A stretch of 41,215 nucleotides of DNA from a virus, in IMG/VR virus record IMGVR_UViG_3300031569_000013, positions 1-41,215 of that record; one strand, written 5' to 3'. A program made the translations under genes and the position numbers. Shown one piece after another: positions 7,753 to 15,500 of the stretch (position 1 is its first letter; each line of letters opens with the position of its first letter). The notes beneath the pieces were generated by a model. It saw only the letters and a list, made by a program, of their open reading frames with translations. It searched no databases and had not been told where the DNA came from.

Positions 7753-9179
7753 GATATTCTGATTATCAAATGCACAGACAATGTTCTTTGTATTTTGGGG
7801 TAATGAATAAAACTAAAAAAGTAAAAGTAGGGAGAGGAAAAAATGCAATTTTTAAAGAGGAAAAAATTTATATTGAAAATGCTGAAACAGAAAAATTAAA
7901 TTTACATAGTTTAGAACACTATAAAAACCTTATGACAAAACCATCAAAAATAAAATTTAGAGACTATCAAAAAAAAATAATAGTTCAAGGATCAGAGTTG
8001 TTAATTTTAAACAACTTTCTATACTTAACAATGGAAGTAAGAACAGGAAAGACCCTTACTAGTCTAGGTATAGCTCAACTATTAAATAGTAAAAATGTTT
8101 TGTTTGTTACAAAAAAAAGAGCTATAAGCAGTATTGAAAATGATTTTACATTACTAAGACCTGACTTTGATTTAACCGTTATTAATTATGAATCTTTACA
8201 CAAAGTAGAAGACGTTGGAAATTTTGATTTGGTCGTTTGCGATGAGGCACATTGTATGGGAGCTTTTCCTAAACCTAATAGGAATTCTAGATATATTAAA
8301 GAAGTTATAAAACACAATCCATATGTCATCTTATTGTCAGGAACACCAACTCCCGAATCTTATAGTCAAATGTATCATCAAGTTTGGGGAATAAAAAACA
8401 ATCCTTTTAAAGAGTATTCTAACTTTTATAAGTTTGCAAAAAGGTTTATTAAATTAAGTCAGTTAAAAATAAACGGTATGATGATTAACACCTATAAAGA
8501 TGGGTTAATAGATATTTTATCTGAGATGAATAAGTATACTATATCTTATACCCAAAAAGAAGCAGGGTTTAAGGTTGACACTAAAGAACATATTCTTAAT
8601 GTAAGAATGAAAGACAAAACTTATGATATTGCTAAAAGATTAAAAAAAGATTTAGTAATAGAAGGAAAAGAAGAAACCATATTAGCTGACACCTCTGTAA
8701 AACTTATGATGAAACTGCATCAGATTTATTCAGGAACTATAAAGTTTGAGTCAGGAAAATCTATGATAATAGACTTATCTAAAGCTAAATTTATAAACGA
8801 TAATTTTTACGATAAGAAAATAGGTATATTTTATAAATTCAAACAAGAACTTGCCGCAATAAAAGAGGTTTATAAAGACAATATTTGTACTGACCTAGAT
8901 ACATTTGAAAACACAGACAAGTCTATTGCTCTTCAGATTATTTCCGGTAGAGAAGGAATTTCATTAAAACAAGCGGAAGCATTAGTTTATTATAACATTG
9001 ACTTTAGTGCGACAAGTTATTGGCAATCTAGAGACAGAATGACAACTAAAGAAAGATTAAAATCAGATGTATATTGGATATTCTCAGAAGGCGGAATGGA
9101 AAAAGACATCTATAAAGCAGTAATAAAAAAGAAAGACTATACAATTAATCATTTTAAAAAAGATTATGCCATATATTAA
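7701..9179 (+). CDS. DEAH/SNF2-like helicase
   Basis: This 492-residue protein is an SF2 helicase or DNA translocase. Motif I is VRTGKT (about 112-117), motif II is CDEAH (about 179-183), motif III is LLSGTPTPE (about 212-220), and a motif VI-like QSRDRM appears near 443-448. The layout is that of short phage SNF2/DEAH helicases. It may unwind recombination or replication intermediates together with the nucleases downstream. The first ATG (7701) gives a 52-base overlap with the previous gene; ATG codons at 7770 and 7803 are alternatives that remove the overlap and keep all motifs, so the start is uncertain. Confidence 0.85.
   Translation: MQKFKGVFREGVRERNIGYSDYQMHRQCSLYFGVMNKTKKVKVGRGKNAIFKEEKIYIENAETEKLNLHSLEHYKNLMTKPSKIKFRDYQKKIIVQGSELLILNNFLYLTMEVRTGKTLTSLGIAQLLNSKNVLFVTKKRAISSIENDFTLLRPDFDLTVINYESLHKVEDVGNFDLVVCDEAHCMGAFPKPNRNSRYIKEVIKHNPYVILLSGTPTPESYSQMYHQVWGIKNNPFKEYSNFYKFAKRFIKLSQLKINGMMINTYKDGLIDILSEMNKYTISYTQKEAGFKVDTKEHILNVRMKDKTYDIAKRLKKDLVIEGKEETILADTSVKLMMKLHQIYSGTIKFESGKSMIIDLSKAKFINDNFYDKKIGIFYKFKQELAAIKEVYKDNICTDLDTFENTDKSIALQIISGREGISLKQAEALVYYNIDFSATSYWQSRDRMTTKERLKSDVYWIFSEGGMEKDIYKAVIKKKDYTINHFKKDYAIY
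9158..9175 (+). repeat. 18-bp direct repeat, copy 1
   Basis: AAAAGATTATGCCATATA spans the end of the helicase gene and contains the ATG of the 63-residue ORF. An identical copy lies at 9366-9383, 208 bases further on. Confidence 0.9.
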
Positions 9180-9357
9180 AAAATCAGAATACGAGTTTAT
9201 CCAAGATAAATTAAGATGGAGTAAAGACATAATTGAACATCATAGAATGTTTGAAGAGTACATTCGTGAACACAATTATGAATTGTGGAGTTTTGCTCAT
9301 TCCGATATAAGTAGAAAAACAGGAGCAACAAAACCTTGGGATAAGGGAACAATTTGA
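9166..9357 (+). CDS. Hypothetical small protein
   Basis: This 63-residue protein begins MPYIKKSEYEF, overlaps the helicase stop by 14 bases and ends 16 bases before the HNH gene. The middle is helix-like with several Trp, Glu and His residues (HHRMFEEYIREHNYELW). No domain was recognised. It lies exactly between the two copies of an 18-bp repeat, so it may have been inserted with, or displaced by, the neighbouring HNH gene. Confidence 0.55.
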   Translation: MPYIKKSEYEFIQDKLRWSKDIIEHHRMFEEYIREHNYELWSFAHSDISRKTGATKPWDKGTI

Positions 9358-9365
9358 GAACTATT

Positions 9366-9383
9366 AAAAGATTATGCCATATA
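9366..9383 (+). repeat. 18-bp direct repeat, copy 2
   Basis: This copy is identical to 9158-9175 and contains the ATG (9374) of the HNH endonuclease gene. The two copies give both downstream proteins the same first three residues, MPY. Confidence 0.9.
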
Positions 9384-9877
9384 AAGATAAAGAAAAACAA
9401 AAAGAGTACTTACGTATGCACTACGAAAGGAATAAGGAAAAAAATAGAGATGCTAAAACAAAAGCCATAAAAGAATGGAGACTTAATAATAAAGAACGCG
9501 TGTCTTCTTACAATGCCGATTACGCTAAGAAACATAGAGATGATATAAATAAAAGAGAAAAGAATAGAAGACATAATGACCCTTTATACAGGATAAAACT
9601 AAATTTAAGAAGTAGAATAAGAAAGACTATTATTAATAAGACAGGAAAAACTACAGACATATTAGGATGTGGTTACGATGAAGTCAGAGATTATATTAGT
9701 AATAAATTTAAAGAAGGAATGAGTTGGGATAATTATGGTGAGTGGCATATAGATCATATTAAACCATTAGCTATGGCTAATACAGAAAAAGAAACATACG
9801 AGTTATGTCATTACACTAACCTACAGCCATTATGGGCTATTGAAAACTTACAAAAAGGATGGAAAAATTTAAATTAA
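9374..9877 (+). CDS. HNH endonuclease
   Basis: This 167-residue protein has a long basic helical N-terminal part (residues 1-85, rich in Lys, Arg and Glu) and a C-terminal HNH nuclease: WHIDHIKP (124-131) supplies the metal-binding His/Asp-His, and HYTNLQPLWAIENLQKG (146-162) supplies the Asn residues of the second half. The cysteine pairs that brace some HNH folds are absent. Free-standing phage HNH genes of this type are often homing endonucleases, mobile between related phages, or nicking enzymes. The 18-bp duplication at its start supports recent movement or rearrangement here. The nuclease call is firm; the homing role is inferred. Confidence 0.87.
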   Translation: MPYKDKEKQKEYLRMHYERNKEKNRDAKTKAIKEWRLNNKERVSSYNADYAKKHRDDINKREKNRRHNDPLYRIKLNLRSRIRKTIINKTGKTTDILGCGYDEVRDYISNKFKEGMSWDNYGEWHIDHIKPLAMANTEKETYELCHYTNLQPLWAIENLQKGWKNLN

Positions 9878-9896
9878 ATTATAAAAACAAAACAAT

Positions 9897-10058
9897 ATGA
9901 AAAAACTAGCAATAATAGGAGGTCTTAGTTTAATGACCGCAGGAAGTACATATATGATGTGGCATCCACACGCACCACAATTTGATTTAAACCCAAACAC
10001 TTTAGCCATAGCAACAGGAGGTTTTTTTGTTGCAGTAGGACTTACGTACAGATTTTAA
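9897..10058 (+). CDS. Small two-segment membrane protein
   Basis: A 53-residue frame starts MKKLAIIGGLSLMTAG, which looks like a signal or first membrane helix, then a short polar stretch with MMWHPHAPQFDLN, and a second hydrophobic segment (about 35-50) ending in YRF. It fills the 190-base gap between the HNH and first nuclease genes. It could be a small holin-like or envelope protein, but no family was recognised. Confidence 0.6.
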   Translation: MKKLAIIGGLSLMTAGSTYMMWHPHAPQFDLNPNTLAIATGGFFVAVGLTYRF

Positions 10059-10067
10059 AAAAATATT

Positions 10068-10481
10068 ATGAGTAAAAAATTTGAAACAAAAGAAGACTTG
10101 GAAAGACAACGCAAAGCGATTAGTCTGTTCTGTGAAAAGTTTGTAGCTAGTTATGAGGAACTTGATGAATGGGACATAGATTATTTAGTTACTAAAGATG
10201 AAAAAAAATGTTACGTTGAAGTTAAAGGCAGAAAAAGAAACATAAAAAACGCTTTTCCTTTACCGGTGGCTGCTAGAAAAATGGTTAAACTTTGTGATAA
10301 AAAAGTACCTGCAATTATTATATGGGCCTGTTATGACGGATTAATATATGCAAATATAAAAGACTTAGAATCTACAGGAAAAATTAGTGGAAGACTTAAA
10401 GAAAGAGAGGGTTCGTATAATGATACAGAATATATGTTATATTTTGATGATCAAGATTCTTTTTTTACCATAAATAACTAA
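10068..10481 (+). CDS. PD-(D/E)XK nuclease-like protein
   Basis: This 137-residue protein has the core of a small PD-(D/E)XK nuclease: an N-terminal helix (residues 9-27), an acidic strand ELDEWDIDYLV (31-41) providing the Asp, and CYVEVKGRKR (48-57) providing the E-x-K pair (Glu51, Lys53). A later hydrophobic strand (AIIIWACYDG) fits the fold. Such enzymes act as repair or junction nucleases. It is the first of three similar small nucleases within 2.4 kb (also 10500-10739 and 11996-12412). The target DNA structure is unknown. Confidence 0.72.
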   Translation: MSKKFETKEDLERQRKAISLFCEKFVASYEELDEWDIDYLVTKDEKKCYVEVKGRKRNIKNAFPLPVAARKMVKLCDKKVPAIIIWACYDGLIYANIKDLESTGKISGRLKEREGSYNDTEYMLYFDDQDSFFTINN

Positions 10482-10485
10482 ATTG

Positions 10486-10493
10486 TATCTTTG
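10486..10493 (+). promoter_or_regulatory. TATCTTTG, -7-type promoter element
   Basis: The site matches the Bacteroidetes -7 consensus TAnnTTTG and lies six bases before the ATG of the VRR-NUC gene, between two genes. A -33 TTG at the usual distance is not visible. A 14-base string containing it (10484-10497) recurs at 11347-11360 inside a gene. Late genes on the other strand carry the same element. Confidence 0.4.
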
Positions 10494-10499
10494 TTATGA

Positions 10500-10739
10500 A
10501 TGACAGAGCAGCAGATACAATCTAAAAGAATAAAGCAGTTGGAAGAAGAAGGATATTATGTTCTTAAATTAATTAAGACCAATAAGAATGGAATACCTGA
10601 TATTTTAGCAATACCAAAAAATGTTAAAGTATTATTTAGTGAAGTAAAAACACCAAAAGGGAAGGTATCTAAATTACAGGAATATAGGTTAAAAGAATTA
10701 GATAAATATGGATTTAGAACTGAAGTATATAGAGGATAA
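10500..10739 (+). CDS. VRR-NUC domain nuclease
   Basis: This 79-residue protein is a minimal VRR-NUC enzyme, a branch of the PD-(D/E)XK nucleases. The motifs are an N-terminal helix (Q5-E17), GIPDIL (31-36) with the catalytic Asp34, FSEVKTPKG (46-54) with Glu48 and Lys50, and SKLQEYRL (57-64) with the conserved Gln60. Single-domain viral VRR-NUC proteins can cleave Holliday-like junctions, so a resolvase role before packaging is plausible. The end overlaps the next gene by 32 bases. Confidence 0.88.
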   Translation: MTEQQIQSKRIKQLEEEGYYVLKLIKTNKNGIPDILAIPKNVKVLFSEVKTPKGKVSKLQEYRLKELDKYGFRTEVYRG

Positions 10740-11097
10740 ATTATCTTATGAAATTGATGAGTGGTTTTTTTCTCAATTAGAATTATTTTCTATACCTGAT
10801 GCTACAGTTATTATAGGTCAAATACTTTCTATTTTAGATGAACTTCCTGAAAAAGATGAGTGGTCACAAGAAGTTGCAGGGGTAGTGCACAAGGAAAGTC
10901 CTGTGTTTTTTGTAATTGAATATTTAAAAGAAACAGTAAGTATACCAATATTAATAGACATCAACGAAATAGAAGTTGATGAATATTTAGATTTTATATC
11001 AAGTCAAAAATCAATCAAATACTATTATAATGAAAGAAGAAATAAATATCCTGATGAGGAAGCACGAGGAGTTCAGTTATTTGAAAACAATAATTAG
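10708..11097 (+). CDS. Hypothetical acidic protein
   Basis: This 129-residue acidic protein has alternating helices and hydrophobic strands (ATVIIGQILSILDELPEKDE near residues 31-50). No catalytic motif was seen. It overlaps the VRR-NUC gene by 32 bases and the DnaA-like gene by 68 bases, so its ends share sequence with two other reading frames. The long overlaps and shared direction suggest coupled expression. Confidence 0.6.
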   Translation: MDLELKYIEDKLSYEIDEWFFSQLELFSIPDATVIIGQILSILDELPEKDEWSQEVAGVVHKESPVFFVIEYLKETVSIPILIDINEIEVDEYLDFISSQKSIKYYYNERRNKYPDEEARGVQLFENNN

Positions 11098-11581
11098 AGA
11101 CTTACTAGGTGTAGATGTTTTAGAAGATAAATCTAGAGTTCAACAAGTTGTAAATGCCAAAATGATATACGCATATATTCTTAAGGAAAAAGGATATGGA
11201 TGTAGTGTTATAGCTAAATCAATGGGAATGAACCACGCAACAGTTTTACACTACTTCAAAACAATTCCTTGGTATTTAAAAAGTGACATTCACCTCAAGA
11301 AAAACTACGACAGAATAAAAAAAGAGTACTATAATGAAACTGACCCTGTATCTTTGTTATCAGAAAATGAACTAAAAACAGACATAATTTCTTTGAAAAT
11401 TGAAAATAAAAACTTATCTTCGGAAATAAAAAGATTAAATTCTGTTATTTCTAGCTTGACTAAAAACAAAGAAAAGCTACAAGATTTGTTCAAATGTGTA
11501 GAAAATAGGACAAGAAAAGGAACAGAACAACAGTTGTTATATAAATTAAATAGGTTTTACAATGGTGTTTACGACAAGTGA
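11030..11581 (+). CDS. DnaA domain-IV-like protein with coiled coil
   Basis: This 183-residue protein resembles DnaA domain IV without the ATPase part. Residues 40-80 carry the helix NAKMIYAYILKEKGYG, then the helix-turn-helix CSVIAKSMGMNHATVLHYF, a close copy of the DnaA signature x-G-x-x-H-[AST]-T-V-x-H. A heptad-like coiled coil follows (about 115-155), which could mediate pairing. It may bind DnaA-box-like DNA as an initiator helper, competitor or regulator. It overlaps the previous gene by 68 bases; a second ATG at 11054 would shorten the overlap. It is the better of two such proteins in this arm. Confidence 0.75.
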   Translation: MKEEINILMRKHEEFSYLKTIIRDLLGVDVLEDKSRVQQVVNAKMIYAYILKEKGYGCSVIAKSMGMNHATVLHYFKTIPWYLKSDIHLKKNYDRIKKEYYNETDPVSLLSENELKTDIISLKIENKNLSSEIKRLNSVISSLTKNKEKLQDLFKCVENRTRKGTEQQLLYKLNRFYNGVYDK

Positions 11582-11810
11582 TATTGACAAAGTTCTCTCT
11601 TATAAAACTTGGAACACTAAAAAGAAAGTTGACGAACTTCTTAGAATGGACTGCTCAATGTACTGTAACTTAGGAAGTGATTCTTCTAAAAGTGACAAAG
11701 GAGAAGTGAGAGTTTCTTCAAGAAAAATCTATTTAGGAATTAAAAGTATAGATGAGTCCACAGGAACTTTGTTTTTACAAACAATGGACTCTAATAAAAA
11801 TAAAACCTAA
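11562..11810 (+). CDS. Hypothetical protein
   Basis: This 82-residue protein begins with a helical MVFTTSDIDKVLSYKTWN stretch, then a small Ser/Lys-rich middle and a beta-like end. It overlaps the DnaA-like gene by 20 bases and is followed one base later by the next ATG. No domain was recognised. Confidence 0.6.
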   Translation: MVFTTSDIDKVLSYKTWNTKKKVDELLRMDCSMYCNLGSDSSKSDKGEVRVSSRKIYLGIKSIDESTGTLFLQTMDSNKNKT

Positions 11811-11811
11811 T

Positions 11812-12006
11812 ATGCCATTAGAGCCGTCTGCTTATGATAAAGAACGCATAGCACACATCAATCACTTGATGGACACAATAAACGACTCTACTTCCGAAAT
11901 ATATGAATTACTTATTGATCGTGAATTTAATTCACTAAAAAAAGAAATAAAAAATTTAATGTCAATTCTAAAAGACATTTCAACTTCTGTAGAAGATGAT
12001 ATATGA
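11812..12006 (+). CDS. Hypothetical helical protein
   Basis: This 64-residue, mostly helical acidic protein starts MPLEPSAYDKERI. The ATG at 11812, one base after the previous stop, is preferred to an upstream in-frame ATG at 11752, which would run 59 bases into the previous gene. The rest reads as two helices (HINHLMDTINDSTSEIYELL and LKKEIKNLMSILKDI) that could pair. The end overlaps the next gene by 11 bases. The function is unknown. Confidence 0.6.
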   Translation: MPLEPSAYDKERIAHINHLMDTINDSTSEIYELLIDREFNSLKKEIKNLMSILKDISTSVEDDI

Positions 12007-12412
12007 TGGAAAAATATTTTTAGAAAAAGACTTGTTTTCTCTTTTAAAAAAGAACTTTATTCCTGATTTACAAAGAACAAAAAAAACAAATTCTTCTTAT
12101 GATTGTTATTCTACTAAATTTAATTTAGACATTGAATTAAAATGCAGACGAACTCATTATGACGATTTAATTATAGAAAAATCTAAATACAAATCTTTAA
12201 TGAATAGGTGTTTAGATTTGCAAACCATACCTGTATATATAAATTCTACACCTAAAGGAATATGGGCATTCTACATTGCTGAAATTAGAATGACTTGGAT
12301 TAAAAAAAACTTACCAAAACAAACAGACTTTTCTAAAAAATACCATATTAAAAAAGATATTAGTTATATAAATATAAAAGAAGGAATAGATTTAGTTGCT
12401 CTTTTTCCTTGA
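11996..12412 (+). CDS. PD-(D/E)XK nuclease-like protein
   Basis: This 138-residue protein has a short N-terminal helix, a basic loop, then the strand pair YDCYSTKFNLDIELKCRR (35-52) with the pattern D-x-E-x-K (Asp45, Glu47, Lys49), and a later VYINSTPKGIWAFYI strand (80-94). This order fits a small PD-(D/E)XK nuclease such as a junction resolvase. It is the last gene of the + arm, and its final 21 bases overlap the end of the last gene of the - arm. The fold call is by motif only. Confidence 0.7.
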   Translation: MIYDGKIFLEKDLFSLLKKNFIPDLQRTKKTNSSYDCYSTKFNLDIELKCRRTHYDDLIIEKSKYKSLMNRCLDLQTIPVYINSTPKGIWAFYIAEIRMTWIKKNLPKQTDFSKKYHIKKDISYINIKEGIDLVALFP

Positions 12413-12532
12413 CTTATTAGGACTTAAGCTTTCAGGTATGTATCCTTTCTTATAAGACTTACTCCAATCTTCAGCCATTTCAGGCTTATTAGCATACATC
12501 CATCTTTTTTGTTTTTCACTTTTAAAAGGCAT
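12392..12532 (-). CDS. Small basic protein (46 aa)
   Basis: A 46-codon frame reads MPFKSEKQKRWMYANKP and goes on to a Lys/Ser-rich end (SPNKSRKKSN). This beginning is familiar from short proteins in many phages, which supports it as real. It starts 11 bases after the stop of the 2298-residue virion gene and ends inside the last + strand gene (21-base tail-to-tail overlap). The function is unknown; the basic, aromatic N-terminus could bind nucleic acid or protein. Confidence 0.72.
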   Translation of the reverse strand: MPFKSEKQKRWMYANKPEMAEDWSKSYKKGYIPESLSPNKSRKKSN

Positions 12533-12543
12533 ATATAAATATT

Positions 12544-15500
12544 TTAGTTTCTACTACCTCTGCCACCGCTTCTACCGGATGTTCTACCACCTCTTCCACC
12601 TTTACTACCTCTGCCACCGCTTCTACCGGATGTTCTACCACCTCTACCGGTTGTTCCACGGCCTGTTGAAGGATAATAATTATTTTCTCTATCTTTTAAT
12701 TCTTGTTTTAAATTTCTTAATCTTTTTTTCTCTTCTTTTAACTGTTGTTCTGACTCATAGTCAGGAGAGTTTGGACCAAAAGTATCATACCATAAACGGT
12801 AGTTGTACCTTTTCATATCACTTCTTGAATTATAAATACCAAGCTTTTCTTTTTCTCTTTTCTTTTTATCCTTTAAATCGTTAGAAGCTTTATTCATTTC
12901 AGAATAAATATCTCTTAAAACTAATCTCCTTACATCTCGGTACATTGGGATTAAGCCTGTGTTTCCTAAAATCTCAAGTGGAAGTCTATACATAAGTTCT
13001 GCTTCCTCTAAAGCCTTTCCTTCCGGAGTTTTTTTAGGAGCTGAAGTAGCTTTTTTAACTGCAAAGTCTAAAGTTTTAATTGCAGGGCCAAAAGCTGCAG
13101 CCATATTAGTTGCTATTTCACCTATACTTGTTCCTCTACCATCTTTATTGTTAGGTATTATTTGATAAGATAATCCATCTTTGTAAACATCATATTCCCC
13201 ATCCCTAAGAGGCCCACCATATTCTCTGTTTAAAGGCTCTATTATGCCTGCATTCATTATCCCTTTAGTAATGTTACCAAAGTCTCTTCCTAAAACCAAG
13301 CTTGTTACAGAAGAAGCAATTGCTTGACCTAGTTGTTTTTCCAAATCTTTAGGCTCTTCTTCTTCTCCTGCTATTGACGATAACATTTCACCAAGAACAT
13401 TAGCCATCATAGTATACATAATCATACGAGTAGCTGAACCGGCCATCAAGGCTGCTCCTTTTGTTTTAGTTAGGCTTCCCATACCTACTGCATTAACAAT
13501 TCCTGTTCGAGCAGTAATGTATTCATATATAAGAAAGGTAGTCATAAAGCCATTAAATGCGTTTATAGCAGTTTTAATACCACTATCATTTGCTTTTTTA
13601 GTACCTTTTAATATCCCCATAAAAGGATTAGAATTACCACCTGTCATTACTCCATTTTGATCAGCTAATTCTGTTGCAGTTTTTAATGCCTCTTTATTTT
13701 CTTTCATATAAACTTCATCATTAGCAGCTATTTTTTCCATATCAGGATCTACACCTGTAATAGCTTTAAATTCTGATTTAAAAGTACCAAACCACATTGG
13801 CCTCATTACCACCTTGTCAGGAGTAGATATTAAACCATCTGCAACCGTAGCTACAGCACCTTGATATTTAGCTCCTGTCCTATTCCATATTTGAGCTATT
13901 TTATTTGATATTTTTCCCTTAGACCTAGATGCTTTTGGATTAGAAGATTGATTTATAATATTTGCATCAATCATTCTCCCTGACATATCTTGATTAGAAT
14001 ACAAACGAGTGACAAGTTTACTTCCAAGATTTTTCATAGATAAAGGAGCTGAGTCGCTATTTAAAAATTTCATTCCTATTTTAGCTCCTGTAACAAAAGA
14101 AATAGGAGCTGTCATTATAGCAAAAAAAGTATTGGAAGTTAATTCTGCAACAAACCTTGTTCCACTTGCAAGTATAGCACGATAGCCATTTTTCTGTAAC
14201 CAATTTAAAGCGTCTTCACCTAAAGTTGTTTGTTGATAAGCATTAGTTAATAAGTTCTCAACCACTTCTTCATTAGCCTGCTTAATAGCGTTAAACTTTT
14301 CTCTTAAGTCAGAGTCCATTCTTGTTTTATCTCCTTTTAAAAATTTTTCAGCTTCATTTATTGTTCTTCTTGCAGTCTTAATTGGCTCTGTCATATGAAA
14401 ATCTAGAAGTACTCCTTTTGATCCTCTTGATGCGGAAGCATATACATTAAAGTTTAAAGGAGAAACAGATCCTGTTCTTTTTATTAAAGACTTAGCCTTT
14501 GTAGATGGTTTTAATCCTTTATTAAATTGCTCAATATAAGATTGTCCACTCGCTACTCCTAATGAGTTTTCTATGTTTGCACCTTTTTGAGCTTCACTTA
14601 ATACATTTAAATGAACATAGTTGTTTCTAAGAGTAACATTATCTCCTCTTATAATTGAAGAAGTGTATTCTGCTGTTTCAGCTAAACTTAAATTAACTTC
14701 TTGAATGGTTTCAATAGATTCTTTTTCCGCTTTATTAAAACTATTATAAAGTTTTTCATTATCAATTTCTCCTGTTTCTTTATTTTTAAATTTTTCTAAA
14801 ATTTCTGCTAACATTATTGCGTCATCATCGGTATAACTAGTTTCTCCCGTGTCAATTGATTCAATTGTTTTTTTAATATAAGCAGCCGCTTGATTTTTAG
14901 TTTCAGGATTATTTAAATTTGAATCGTGTTCAAGCTGAATCATATAAACCATTTGCTTAAAACTAGACCTTAAAGTTTCATTTGAATTTCTTTTAAAAGA
15001 TTTAGAAACTTTTTGTTCAGCTTTCTCAAGTTTTCCTAATATTTTTTTGTACTCATAAGTAAATGCTTCTTGTGCTTTAGCAGACCTATTAAATACAGAA
15101 TTAAAAATATTTTTTGTTTTTGAATCACCAAAAATCTGATCTACATAATAAAGAGGGTTTCTTCTAATAGCTTCTAGTACAGCTCCTCTTTTAGTTATTT
15201 TACTTTTTAATCTAGAATATAATTTAGATATAGGAAGTATTTTACCCTTCTCAATTGATTTTCCCAAAATCGCCCCTTGAAGAACTGCTTCCATTTTTGA
15301 GTTCATAGTAACAACTAAAGAAGGTAGAAATCCGTTGTTAATATTATTAATTAACTTTAAAACTTGTTTTAATTCCTGAGTACTTAACCCATTTAACGCA
15401 TCTATATCATTGATTAATGAGTTAAATTTATCAGCAGCAGCTCTTTCTAGCCTAGAAGGTAAAGATGAGATTTGTAAAGCTTTTGTTTCATTAATTTGCT

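Noticed and set aside
11347-11360. Second copy of TGTATCTTTGTTAT as a promoter
   Set aside because: It is in the middle of the DnaA-like coding region with no gene start nearby; probably a chance repeat of an AT-rich string.
11752-11811. Upstream start at 11752 for the gene ending at 12006
   Set aside because: It overlaps the previous gene by 59 bases, whereas ATG 11812 follows its stop by one base.
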